46,659 nucleotides of DNA, taken from positions 1 to 46,659 of the forward strand of contig CAKOWY010000009.1 of assembly GCA_934129895.1 (NCBI GenBank), given 5' to 3'. The position numbers were made by a program, and so were the translations under genes. Of this stretch, positions 17,631 through 25,320 are shown in pieces. This DNA is from an uncultured Clostridia bacterium (GTDB lineage Bacteria > Bacillota > Clostridia > TANB77 > CAG-508). Position 1 is the stretch's first letter; the number at the start of each line of letters is the position of its first letter. The notes beneath the pieces are model-generated. The model was not told where the DNA came from, made no database searches, and saw only the letters and a list, made by a program, of their open reading frames with translations.

Positions 17631-17656
17631 TTTTTTATTCCTTTCTGTCAGCAATA

Positions 17657-18892
17657 TTACTCATATTTTTTTAAAATAATACTTGCATTATGTCCTCCAA
17701 ATCCTAAAGAGTTTGACATTGCAATATTTATTTTTTCATTTCTTACTTCATTTGGAACTATATCTAAATCACATTCTTCATCTTTTTCTTTATAATTAAT
17801 AGTTGGTGGAACTTTTCCTTGTTCAATTGCTTTTGTACAGAAAATTGCTTCTACTCCACCTGCAGCTCCTAATAAATGACCTGTATTTCCTTTTGTTGAA
17901 CTTATCATTACTTTTGAACTATATTCTCCTAATGCTTTTTTTATTGCCATTGTTTCGCAAGAATCATTTAAATGTGTTGAAGTTCCATGTGCATTTATAT
18001 AATTTATATCTTCTGGTTTTATTTTTGCATCTTCTATTGCTCTTGTCATAGCTCTTGCTGCACCTTCTCCATCAGGAGCTGGTGATGTTATATGATAAGC
18101 ATCTGATGTTGCACCATATCCAATTATTTCAGCATATATTTTTGCACCTCTTTTTTGTGCATGTTCTAGTTCTTCTAAAACTAAAACACCTGCACCTTCT
18201 CCCATTACAAATCCACTTCTTTCTTTATCAAATGGAATACTTGCTCTTGTTATATCTGTTGCACTTGATAATGCTTTCATATTTTCAAATCCTGCAATTC
18301 CAATTTCACATATTGATGCTTCTGAACCACCTGCTACTATTACATCTTCTGAACCATATTTTATTGTTTTATATGCTTCTCCTATTGCATGTGTTGATGA
18401 TGCACAAGCTGAAAGTATTGAAATTGATTCCCCTTTTGCGCCTAATTCAATTGCAACATTTCCTGCTGGCATATTTGCAATTGACATTGGAATAAACATT
18501 GGTGAAATTCTATTATGTCCTTTTGTACAATTTATTGTACATTGTTCTTGAATTGTGCTTAGTCCTGCAATTCCTGAACTTACAAATACTCCTACTCTTT
18601 CAAAATCTGTATTTTCTTTTGTAATTCCACTATCTTTAAAAGCTTCTCTTGAAGCTATAATTGCAAATTGTGAACTTCTATCTAATCTTTTTGATTGTTT
18701 CAAATCAAAATATTCTTGTGATTCATAATTTTTTACTTCTGCATCTACTTTTGTTTTAAATGTAGAATTATCAAATAAAGAAATATTATCAATTCCGCAT
18801 TTTTTATTTAATATACTATTCCATGATTCATTTACATCTTTTCCTATTGGAGTTATTGCTCCAAGTCCTGTAATTACTACTCTTCTTTCCAT
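17657..18892 (-). CDS. fabF: 3-oxoacyl-[ACP] synthase II
   Basis: Condenses malonyl-ACP with growing acyl-ACP. 411 residues, standard length. Cys-His-His catalytic set: Cys163 (SACASSTHAIG), His302 (NAHGTSTHLND) and His339 (NTGHLLGAAGG). The family's C-terminal SNSLGFGGHNASI is intact. The Cys-His-His (not Cys-His-Asn) pattern makes this FabF/FabB, and FabF is favoured by length and context. It lies 79 nt after fabG, the gap holding an inverted repeat. Confidence 0.97.
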   Translation of the reverse strand: MERRVVITGLGAITPIGKDVNESWNSILNKKCGIDNISLFDNSTFKTKVDAEVKNYESQEYFDLKQSKRLDRSSQFAIIASREAFKDSGITKENTDFERVGVFVSSGIAGLSTIQEQCTINCTKGHNRISPMFIPMSIANMPAGNVAIELGAKGESISILSACASSTHAIGEAYKTIKYGSEDVIVAGGSEASICEIGIAGFENMKALSSATDITRASIPFDKERSGFVMGEGAGVLVLEELEHAQKRGAKIYAEIIGYGATSDAYHITSPAPDGEGAARAMTRAIEDAKIKPEDINYINAHGTSTHLNDSCETMAIKKALGEYSSKVMISSTKGNTGHLLGAAGGVEAIFCTKAIEQGKVPPTINYKEKDEECDLDIVPNEVRNEKINIAMSNSLGFGGHNASIILKKYE

Positions 18893-18917
18893 ATCATTCT
18901 CTCCTATTTTTTCACTT

Positions 18918-18972
18918 ATTTGAATAAGAATTAAAATTTAACACAGCCCAAAATTGTAATTATTATTCAAAT
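18918..18972 (-). repeat. Intercistronic inverted repeat, fabG-fabF
   Basis: ATTTGAATAA (18918-18927) and TTATTCAAAT (18963-18972) form a 10-bp perfect stem enclosing 35 nt. The arm touches the fabG stop codon. There is no T run, so it is probably an mRNA processing or stability element rather than a terminator. Confidence 0.5.
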
Positions 18973-19706
18973 CACATAAGCATACCACCATCAACATTAA
19001 TAACTTGCCCAGTAATATAAGAACTATCATCAGAAGCTAAAAACTTAACAACATTAGCAACATCTTGAGCTGTTCCCATTCTCTTCAAAGGAATATTTTT
19101 GGCAATTTCCTGTTTAACATCATCTTTTAAAATATCAGTCATATTTGTTTCAATAAAACCAGGAGCAATAGCATTTACTAAAATATTTCTTGAAGCAATC
19201 TCTTTAGCCAAACTCTTTGTAAATCCAATAATTCCTGCTTTTGATGCGGAATAATTTGTTTGACCTGCATTACCTGCAATTCCAACAACAGATGAAATAT
19301 TAATTATTCTTCCAGAACGAGCTTTCATCATATATGGCACTACATTTTTTGTAACATTAAATGTTCCAACTAAATTAGTATCTATTACTTGTTCAAAATC
19401 CTCTTTTTTCATTCTCATAAGTAACATATCTTTTGTAATTCCTGCATTATTTACTAATACATCTATTTGTCCAAATCTTTCTATTACTTGTTTTACAAAG
19501 TTTTCACAATCTTCAAAATTTGAAACATCACCTTTTACTGCTAGAACTTGAACTCCAATTTCTTCAATTTCTTTTTTAGTATTTTCTAGTTCTTCATTTT
19601 CTTTTCTATAATTTAATGCAATATTATAGCCTTGTTTTGCTAATGTTATTGCTATTTGTTTGCCTATTCCTCTTGTTGCACCTGTTATTAATGCACTTTT
19701 CTCCAT
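18972..19706 (-). CDS. fabG: 3-oxoacyl-[ACP] reductase
   Basis: NADPH-dependent reduction of 3-oxoacyl-ACP. 244 residues, short-chain dehydrogenase. Cofactor motif GATRGIGKQ (9-17), NNAG (87-89 region), and the catalytic tetrad Asn111, Ser139, Tyr152 and Lys156 (YSASK). The C-terminus GQVINVDGGMLM is typical of FabG. Placed between fabD and fabF, which fixes the substrate assignment better than sequence alone. AAAGGTGAAAGGA precedes the ATG. Confidence 0.96.
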   Translation of the reverse strand: MEKSALITGATRGIGKQIAITLAKQGYNIALNYRKENEELENTKKEIEEIGVQVLAVKGDVSNFEDCENFVKQVIERFGQIDVLVNNAGITKDMLLMRMKKEDFEQVIDTNLVGTFNVTKNVVPYMMKARSGRIINISSVVGIAGNAGQTNYSASKAGIIGFTKSLAKEIASRNILVNAIAPGFIETNMTDILKDDVKQEIAKNIPLKRMGTAQDVANVVKFLASDDSSYITGQVINVDGGMLM

Positions 19707-19725
19707 TTTCCTTTCACCTTTCTTA

Positions 19726-19751
19726 TTGAATTTTGACTATACTAAATTCAA
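19726..19751 (-). repeat. Intercistronic inverted repeat, fabD-fabG
   Basis: TTGAATTT (19726-19733) and AAATTCAA (19744-19751), an 8-bp stem with 10-nt loop, abutting the fabD stop codon. Confidence 0.45.
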
Positions 19752-20687
19752 TTATTTTTCAACATTTGCTATAACCTCTTCCAATGTCTTTACATCTGTT
19801 ACATTAAAAATCATAATCCCTTTATCTGTTTTAATCTTTTTAGCAAATCCAGCCAATGTCTTACCTGGTCCTATTTCAATAAAAGTATCAACACCAAGTT
19901 TAATCATATTTTCCAAACTCTTTGAAAATCTTACTGGACTAATTATATGTTTTGCTAAAATATCTTTCATATCATCATTTTCTGTATAAACTTCAGCATC
20001 TATATTTTTAATAACTTTTGAATCTCCATTATTAAATTTTATTTTATCTAATTCTTTTCTTAATTCATCAGATGCTTTTTGTAATTTTATGGTATGAAAA
20101 GGACCTGATGTTTTTAATTCAATAACTCTTCTAGCACCATATTGTTTAGCTATATTTTCTGCTTCTTTTATTCCATCTTTATCACCTGAAATTACAATTT
20201 GACCTGGGCAATTAAAATTTACTGGTACTGCAAATCCATTTTGAACTTTTGAACATACTTCTTCAACTTCATTTTCTCCCATTCCAAGTATAGCTGACAT
20301 TAGCCATTCACCATCAGGGACTAAATTTTGCATATATTCTCCACGTTTTTGAACTAATTTTATTCCATCTTCAAAATTTAATATTCCACTATATATCAGT
20401 GCAGAATATTCACCAAGACTTAAACCTGCTGATATTTCTGCTTTAACTCCATTTTTATTAAGTATTTCTAATATTGCTAAACTCATTGTTAAAATACAAA
20501 GTTGAGTATTTTTAGTTTGATTTAATTCTTCTTCAGGACCTTCAAATGATATCTTTTTCACATCTACTCCTGTCAAATTTTCTACTCTATCATATATATT
20601 TCTAACTTCCTCATATTTTTCATATAAATCTTTTCCCATTCCAACATATTGTGAACCTTGACCTGGGAACAAAAATCCTATTTTCAT
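19752..20687 (-). CDS. fabD: Malonyl-CoA:ACP transacylase
   Basis: Transfers malonate from CoA to ACP. 311 residues. The start LFPGQGSQYVGMG is diagnostic. Nucleophile Ser90 sits in AGLSLGEYSAL; the usual His before Leu-Ser is Leu here, a variant I believe is common in Clostridia. Arg115 (QKRGEYM) binds the malonyl carboxylate and His198 (GPFHT) is the catalytic base. It is 1 nt from the birA stop, so probably translationally coupled. Confidence 0.96.
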   Translation of the reverse strand: MKIGFLFPGQGSQYVGMGKDLYEKYEEVRNIYDRVENLTGVDVKKISFEGPEEELNQTKNTQLCILTMSLAILEILNKNGVKAEISAGLSLGEYSALIYSGILNFEDGIKLVQKRGEYMQNLVPDGEWLMSAILGMGENEVEEVCSKVQNGFAVPVNFNCPGQIVISGDKDGIKEAENIAKQYGARRVIELKTSGPFHTIKLQKASDELRKELDKIKFNNGDSKVIKNIDAEVYTENDDMKDILAKHIISPVRFSKSLENMIKLGVDTFIEIGPGKTLAGFAKKIKTDKGIMIFNVTDVKTLEEVIANVEK

Positions 20688-20688
20688 A

Positions 20689-21252
20689 TTATTCTTCTAT
20701 CCTTTTCATTAATCTTTTTTCAAATATTTTGCAAAATTCATTTACAATAAATAAATTATCAACTTCTATGTTAAATTCTTTTTTAATTGATGTTGCAATA
20801 TTTTTTATATCATCACCAAAATTCTTACTATTAGTATTTATGCCTATTCCTACAACTATATATTTCGTTTTTTGTCCAACAATTTTAGATTCTGTTAATA
20901 TTCCACCAACTTTTTTTCCATTATAATAAAGATCATTTGGTGCTTTTATTTGAAGATTTATTTCATATTTTTCTTCAAAAATTTGTATTAATATTTGTGC
21001 AATTTCTATTGTTATCCCTTCAATTTTTTGTGGTTCACATTCTGTTTCAATATAAAATGAAAATGCAATATTATTTTCATTACCTGTATGCCAAACTCTA
21101 CCATGTGTTCCTTTTCCATTTGTTTGTCTATCTGCCATTATAATTGTTCCATTTTGTATTTTACATTTTTCTATTCTTCTATGTATTTCTGTTTGTGTAG
21201 AGTCAATTTCTTCATAATGTTCAAATACATTACCTAAAATTTGTGTTGTCAT
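20689..21252 (-). CDS. birA: Biotin-[acetyl-CoA carboxylase] ligase, compact form
   Basis: Activates biotin as biotinyl-AMP and attaches it to AccB. 187 residues: only the catalytic core, with no N-terminal winged helix, so it should not be a DNA-binding repressor, and no clear C-terminal SH3-like domain. Motifs: DSTQTEIHRR, ADRQTNGKGTHGRVWHTG (biotinyl-AMP loop; usually GRGRxGR, here GKGTHGR) and LKAPNDLYYNGKKVGGIL. Its start overlaps the end of the acyl-CoA synthetase gene by 1 nt. The partner accB is in the same operon. Confidence 0.92.
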   Translation of the reverse strand: MTTQILGNVFEHYEEIDSTQTEIHRRIEKCKIQNGTIIMADRQTNGKGTHGRVWHTGNENNIAFSFYIETECEPQKIEGITIEIAQILIQIFEEKYEINLQIKAPNDLYYNGKKVGGILTESKIVGQKTKYIVVGIGINTNSKNFGDDIKNIATSIKKEFNIEVDNLFIVNEFCKIFEKRLMKRIEE

Positions 21253-22931
21253 TATAACTCCTTAATTATTTGTTCTAGATTTTTTTCTCTTTTAATTTTA
21301 TTTGTTGTAGTTTTTATTAATGGTTTGTCTGAAATAATAATTCCTCTAATTGCTTTATAATGTGGCATCGTTTTATTTATTGATTTTATTTTTTCATTAA
21401 AATATTCTTTTATTTCAGTTTCTGCTTTTCCTTCAAAACCTTCTTTGTTATAAACAATTTTCACAAAAATCTTTATATCATTTGGATCTTTTGAAATTGG
21501 CTTTCCAAAAATAAATGATTCTTCTACACCATCTTCTTTATTAATTAATGTTTCCATTTCTTCTGGGAAAATATTTTTACCATTTTTTAATACAATTACA
21601 CTTTTCTTTCTTCCACAAATAAATATATACCCCTCTTCATCAATTCTTGCTAAATCACCAGTTTGAAACCATCCTTCTTTTAATACTTTTTCTGTTGCTT
21701 CTTTATTTTCATAATATTCAAGCATTACATTAGGTCCTTTTACTGCTAATTCTCCAATTCCGTCTTTATTTACATCTAATAATTTCACTTCATCACTTGG
21801 AACACATTTTCCAATAGATCCTGTTTTATGATATTTTTTATTTCCTATTGCTACAACTGGTGATGTTTCTGTTAATCCATATCCTTGAACCATATTAAAT
21901 CCAAGCCTTCTAAATTTTTCTTCAATACTTGGCTCTAAACTTGCAGCACCACTTATAAATAATTTTATATTTCCTCCAAGTAAATCATGTATTTCTTTAA
22001 ATACTTCTTTTTTCTTTTCCATACTTGAATCTTTATATTTTTCTTCATCTTCAAGTATTTGTTCAACTTTTCCTTGTTTTTCTAAATGTTTTTTTATTAT
22101 TTTAAATAATCTTTCATATATTGCTGGAACAGATGCCATTACAGAAACTTTATATTCAGCTAAGTTTTCTGGAATATGTCTAATTCCATCACAAAATACT
22201 GTTTCAGCTCCAACATATAATGAAAATAAAAATCCAACTGTACATTCAAATACATGATGTAATGGTAAAAATGATAAAAACACATCTGATGAATTTACAT
22301 CTAATATTGATGATATATCCATTAAATTTGAGCAGATATTTTTATGTGAAAGTGCCACTGCTTTTGATATTGATGTTGTTCCAGATGTAAATAACATTAT
22401 ACTCATTTTTTCATTATCAATTTTTGCATTTGTAAAACTTGTATCTCCAGATTTTACTAATTGTATTCCTTCCGATATAAGTCTTTTTTGTGATATGATT
22501 CCATCATTATCATTTTCTAAATCCATTGAAATGATATATTTTAATTTTGTCTTTTTTAATATTTCGACATATTTTTGTGAACATATTATTGCTTCTGCTT
22601 TTGATCTTTCAATTAAACTTTCTAATTCATTTTCTGGTAATGATTTGTCTAATGGTACTACTGTTCCTGTCCCACAAACTATTGATAAATATGCTATTTC
22701 CCATTCATATCTATTTTCACCTATTACAGCTATTCTTTTATCCTTTAATCCCATATCTATCAATTTTGTTCCAAGTCCATCAACCATTTTCCTTACTTCA
22801 CTATGTGTAATTTCTTTATATCCATTTTCTTGTCTTATTTTATATGCTATTTTTTTACTATATTTTTCTCCTGATTTTTTTAGCATATCTTTTAAATCTG
22901 TTATTTCTATATATTTATATAATCTTTCCAT
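21252..22931 (-). CDS. AMP-forming long-chain acyl-CoA (or acyl-ACP) synthetase
   Basis: Adenylates a fatty acid and transfers it to CoA or ACP. 559 residues. P-loop-like motif LFTSGTTSISKAVALSH, YGLTETSPVVAIG, GWFQTGDLARIDEEGYIFICGRKK and the A10 lysine region (TTTNKIKREKNL) show a full ANL enzyme. C-terminal residues PHYKAIRGIII match long-chain synthetases. First gene of a fatty-acid synthesis operon, which hints at recycling exogenous fatty acids onto ACP for PlsX; this is inference. Its promoter region holds a TACTG-N6-CAGTA palindrome. Confidence 0.88.
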   Translation of the reverse strand: MERLYKYIEITDLKDMLKKSGEKYSKKIAYKIRQENGYKEITHSEVRKMVDGLGTKLIDMGLKDKRIAVIGENRYEWEIAYLSIVCGTGTVVPLDKSLPENELESLIERSKAEAIICSQKYVEILKKTKLKYIISMDLENDNDGIISQKRLISEGIQLVKSGDTSFTNAKIDNEKMSIMLFTSGTTSISKAVALSHKNICSNLMDISSILDVNSSDVFLSFLPLHHVFECTVGFLFSLYVGAETVFCDGIRHIPENLAEYKVSVMASVPAIYERLFKIIKKHLEKQGKVEQILEDEEKYKDSSMEKKKEVFKEIHDLLGGNIKLFISGAASLEPSIEEKFRRLGFNMVQGYGLTETSPVVAIGNKKYHKTGSIGKCVPSDEVKLLDVNKDGIGELAVKGPNVMLEYYENKEATEKVLKEGWFQTGDLARIDEEGYIFICGRKKSVIVLKNGKNIFPEEMETLINKEDGVEESFIFGKPISKDPNDIKIFVKIVYNKEGFEGKAETEIKEYFNEKIKSINKTMPHYKAIRGIIISDKPLIKTTTNKIKREKNLEQIIKEL

Positions 22932-23016
22932 TCTTTTTCCTTATTTTATTAATTTGGGTTTGGTTTCATTTGTAAACCTTATATATTTATACCATTTTTT
23001 TTTGATTTTTTGATTA

Positions 23017-23032
23017 TACTGGGAGGTCAGTA
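23017..23032. promoter_or_regulatory. Operator-like palindrome upstream of the lipid operon
   Basis: TACTG (23017-23021), 6 nt GGAGGT, CAGTA (23028-23032), a GC-rich island in AT-rich surroundings. A minus-strand TATAAT (23018-23013) overlaps its edge; no good -35 is seen at the expected distance, as for an activated or repressed promoter. Confidence 0.4.
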
Positions 23033-23071
23033 CAAATTATACATTTTATATTTTCATCCATTAGTAGTTAC

Positions 23072-23100
23072 TTGACATTTTATGTAAATTATTGTATAAT
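23072..23100 (+). promoter_or_regulatory. Perfect consensus promoter of the foreign-composition gene
   Basis: TTGACA (23072-23077), 17 nt, TATAAT (23095-23100). The predicted start near 23107 gives a leader of about 100 nt. Confidence 0.85.
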
Positions 23101-23110
23101 ATTATTATAT

Positions 23111-23123
23111 AAGTCAATGACTT
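23111..23123. promoter_or_regulatory. Operator-like palindrome at the transcription start
   Basis: AAGTCA, central A, TGACTT: a perfect 6-bp inverted repeat at about +5 to +17 of the consensus promoter, the position of a classic repressor site. Confidence 0.4.
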
Positions 23124-23147
23124 GTATTTTATATATTCCCTATTTTC

Positions 23148-23163
23148 CAGTGCGATTGCACTG
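23148..23163 (+). other. Leader hairpin of the foreign-composition gene
   Basis: CAGTGC, loop GATT, GCACTG, then TTTTAT. A 6-bp stem in the 5' leader, 45 nt before the start codon; too weak for a confident terminator, but possibly an attenuator or stabiliser. Confidence 0.4.
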
Positions 23164-23208
23164 TTTTATATAAAGAATTTATAAAAAAAATTGATGCGAG
23201 GTAAAAAA

Positions 23209-23631
23209 ATGCAAAAAGAAAACAACAACTATGAAAAGGCCATGAACTTGTTGGACGAAATCTGTTGCAAGTTGAAAAAGTTGGGTATTTCCATTGAAGA
23301 AAAGCTCAAGGAATGTGCTGACAATATGTTTGCACGCACCCATCGGAACATTTCAATTAATTTCAATCCATTCTTTTGGATGGCACTAATTGGAATTATG
23401 CTCCGTATTATTGCAACGCACTTTTATCCGGAATTGCCAAACGATTTCCCCTACATTTACTTCTGGTTCAATTGGGGACTGGAATTGTTTGAGGCACTTC
23501 TGAAGTTTTCTCTTGGTCTTATTGGCTCGATCTTTAAGTTGAACCTTTTTGGGTACTTCCAGTTGCACTGGAATGAAATTGTTGAAGTGTTCAAAAAGCT
23601 TTTCGATGTTATGATCTCCTTGGCATCCTAA
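23209..23631 (+). CDS. Unrecognised 140-residue membrane protein of foreign base composition
   Basis: Start ATG 23209, 6 nt after GAGGT; TTG 23191 and ATG 23194 in the same frame lack a ribosome site. Not recognised. Residues 1-46 are a charged amphipathic helical region (KLKKLGISIEEKLKEC) with a Cys pair at 19-20. Two hydrophobic segments follow (about 55-71 and 82-110), joined by YPELPNDFP and rich in Phe and Trp; a C-terminal amphipathic stretch (122-138) ends in ASLAS-like ISLAS. Codon use differs sharply from the neighbours: CGC, CGG, CTC, CTG, ACG, TCG, GCC, AAG and AAC are frequent, and GC is about 40% against under 30% around it. It has its own consensus promoter, palindrome and GC-rich 3' hairpin, so it looks like a recently acquired, self-contained cassette. 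Holin-like, toxin or membrane-effector roles are possible but unsupported. Confidence 0.75.
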   Translation: MQKENNNYEKAMNLLDEICCKLKKLGISIEEKLKECADNMFARTHRNISINFNPFFWMALIGIMLRIIATHFYPELPNDFPYIYFWFNWGLELFEALLKFSLGLIGSIFKLNLFGYFQLHWNEIVEVFKKLFDVMISLAS

Positions 23632-23673
23632 AGAGTCCCCCCCGTTAGCTTTTGCTGACGGGGGGGACTCTTT
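23630..23673. terminator. Very stable 20-bp GC-rich hairpin overlapping the stop codon
   Basis: Arms 23630-23649 and 23654-23673 pair over 20 bp with one G.T wobble, a TTTT loop, and facing runs of seven C and seven G. The first arm begins within the TAA stop of the foreign-composition gene. Only TTT AAG TT follows, so it is a poor intrinsic terminator by the T-run rule; it may be a 3' end protector or part of the transferred unit. It also lies 3 nt after the convergent glycosyltransferase gene. Confidence 0.8.
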
Positions 23674-23676
23674 AAG

Positions 23677-25248
23677 TTATCTAATATAATATATATTACA
23701 AGCATTTAATCCTTTTATCCATTTCCACTCATTTAATCCTGTTGCACTTTTAATTTTATCCATTATATCATCATTATTTTGTCCACCATTTATAAAAATC
23801 AAAACTCCATTAGATAAATCTTTACCATTTAAAATTTTGTTTATATTTTCATTTGTACATTCTACATCTTTGGCTATATATGAATTATCTAATTTTGAAA
23901 ATAGCAATATATCGTCTAAAAATCTATTTTCATTAGAATTAAACATATAAATTGTTGGAACATTTAATTCATTTTGAACTTTTTTTACAATGTCCATTTT
24001 GTCCAAAAACTCCTCTTCTGGTTCCATTTTAAATATTATAGGAGTTATTAATATAATTACTAAACATACTATTAATATCTTATAGACATTCTTTTCGCTC
24101 CATATATTTTGCATAACATTTTCTAATAAATATATAATTAATATAAATACTAATCCACATACTGGCATTATATATCTTAATTCTATCCAAGGTGAAGATA
24201 AAGCTACTAATAATGTATAAAATGCTGTTGGAATTGCAATATATTTTATATACTTGTTTTCATTTTCAAATATTTTCTTTTTTGTTACTTTTTTATAAAT
24301 TATTAATCCTAATATTAGTAGTAACAATACAAACAATAATCCATTAAATGCATGTCTGTTAAATTTATATACATACAATGCTATACATTTTAAAAATTCA
24401 GAAAATTGTGTTAATTTATTTAATGCTCCTTGTCCTCTATATCCAAAAAATAAATGTTTTATTGAATATGGAAAGATTATTAAAGATATTACTCCTGCTA
24501 TACACATTGTTAATACATAAGCAATTAATTCTTTATATCTTTTCTCTTTTATATATTTAATTGCAAACATTATGAATATCATTCCTAAATAGAATAAGTA
24601 ATAATAATGTGTTAATGAACCAACAAGTGCTGAAATTCCTATTAATACTAATAATTTATAATCTATTTCATTTTTATCTAATAATTTTAAATGTAAATAC
24701 GTTGTTATAAGTATATTTAATGTTGATAATGCATACATCCTTATATATATTACATTTGTTATTGATGCCAATACAATTGATGATGCCATTGCTATAATTG
24801 CTGATTTTTCTCTATATTTATATTGATCTACTAATATCTTTTTTAATATTAAATACATGAATATTGTTACAAATACATATATTACCATATTCACTATGAT
24901 TCCAGGCCATTTAGAATAGTTATTTTTATGAAATCCCATAGCAAACCTTAATATCAAATAATATAATGGTGGATGTACATCATTTTTTTGATTTTCATAT
25001 ACTTGTTTATACTGTCCAACTTCATCATCATTTACACATAAATAATCTTCATAATATGCTCCATTATGCCAAGTATTATAAAAATCTTCATTATCTTGTA
25101 TTTCAACCTTATCATAACTTGCAAGCCCTAACGAATATGCTTCATCCATGTGAATATAAGATTTATTTGCTCCTATTATTGCAAATATTATTGTTTGAAT
25201 TATTAATATTATTCCTATTATTATTTTTTCTTTCTTTTTATCTTCCAT
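23677..25248 (-). CDS. Multi-pass GT-C-type glycosyltransferase (GT39/ArnT-like)
   Basis: 523 residues from ATG 25248, which follows AAAGGA by 7 nt; a longer reading starts without a ribosome site. Ten or more transmembrane helices between about 8 and 405, then a C-terminal extracytoplasmic domain. The first outside loop has HMDEAYS (acidic residue typical of the GT-C active site) and NDVHPPLYYLILRF, which matches the D/E-x-HPPLYY pattern of bacterial dolichyl- or undecaprenyl-phosphate-sugar-dependent transferases. It would move a lipid-linked sugar to a wall polymer, lipid or protein; acceptor unknown. It lies between the foreign cassette and ptsI with its own promoter. Confidence 0.78.
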   Translation of the reverse strand: MEDKKKEKIIIGIILIIQTIIFAIIGANKSYIHMDEAYSLGLASYDKVEIQDNEDFYNTWHNGAYYEDYLCVNDDEVGQYKQVYENQKNDVHPPLYYLILRFAMGFHKNNYSKWPGIIVNMVIYVFVTIFMYLILKKILVDQYKYREKSAIIAMASSIVLASITNVIYIRMYALSTLNILITTYLHLKLLDKNEIDYKLLVLIGISALVGSLTHYYYLFYLGMIFIMFAIKYIKEKRYKELIAYVLTMCIAGVISLIIFPYSIKHLFFGYRGQGALNKLTQFSEFLKCIALYVYKFNRHAFNGLLFVLLLLILGLIIYKKVTKKKIFENENKYIKYIAIPTAFYTLLVALSSPWIELRYIMPVCGLVFILIIYLLENVMQNIWSEKNVYKILIVCLVIILITPIIFKMEPEEEFLDKMDIVKKVQNELNVPTIYMFNSNENRFLDDILLFSKLDNSYIAKDVECTNENINKILNGKDLSNGVLIFINGGQNNDDIMDKIKSATGLNEWKWIKGLNACNIYYIR

Positions 25249-25267
25249 ATCTATTCCTTTCTTGTAA

Positions 25268-25296
25268 ATTCTACTATAATAAAAAAAAAATAGCAA
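25268..25296 (-). promoter_or_regulatory. Promoter of the GT-C gene, -35 in the ptsI terminator
   Basis: On the minus strand TTGCTA (25296-25291), 17 nt including the T tract, TAGAAT (25273-25268). The -35 is in the descending arm of the hairpin. Confidence 0.5.
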
Positions 25297-25311
25297 GATT
25301 TTCTTGCTATT
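25281..25311 (-). terminator. Terminator of the fructose PTS operon
   Basis: AATAGCAAGA (25289-25298) and TCTTGCTATT (25302-25311), 3-nt loop, then ten T on the minus strand. Confidence 0.9.
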
Positions 25312-25320
25312 TTTAATATT

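Noticed and set aside
20689..21252. BirA acting as biotin repressor of the operon
   Set aside because: The protein starts directly in the catalytic domain; no winged-helix DNA-binding region is present.
22932..23208. T-box or other known riboswitch in the longer spacers (also 34827-35101, 44054-44256, 45460-45603)
   Set aside because: No T-box TGGNACCGCG-type core, no recognisable SAM, TPP, purine or c-di-AMP aptamer motif was found by eye; only promoters and simple stems.
23209..23631. High expression as explanation of the unusual codon use
   Set aside because: tuf in the same window, surely highly expressed, still avoids CGC, CGG, CTC and CTG, so expression level alone does not explain the codon pattern.
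23630..23673. Integron attC-like site after the foreign gene
   Set aside because: The palindrome is nearly perfect and lacks the RYYYAAC/GTTRRRY core boxes and the unpaired bases typical of attC.
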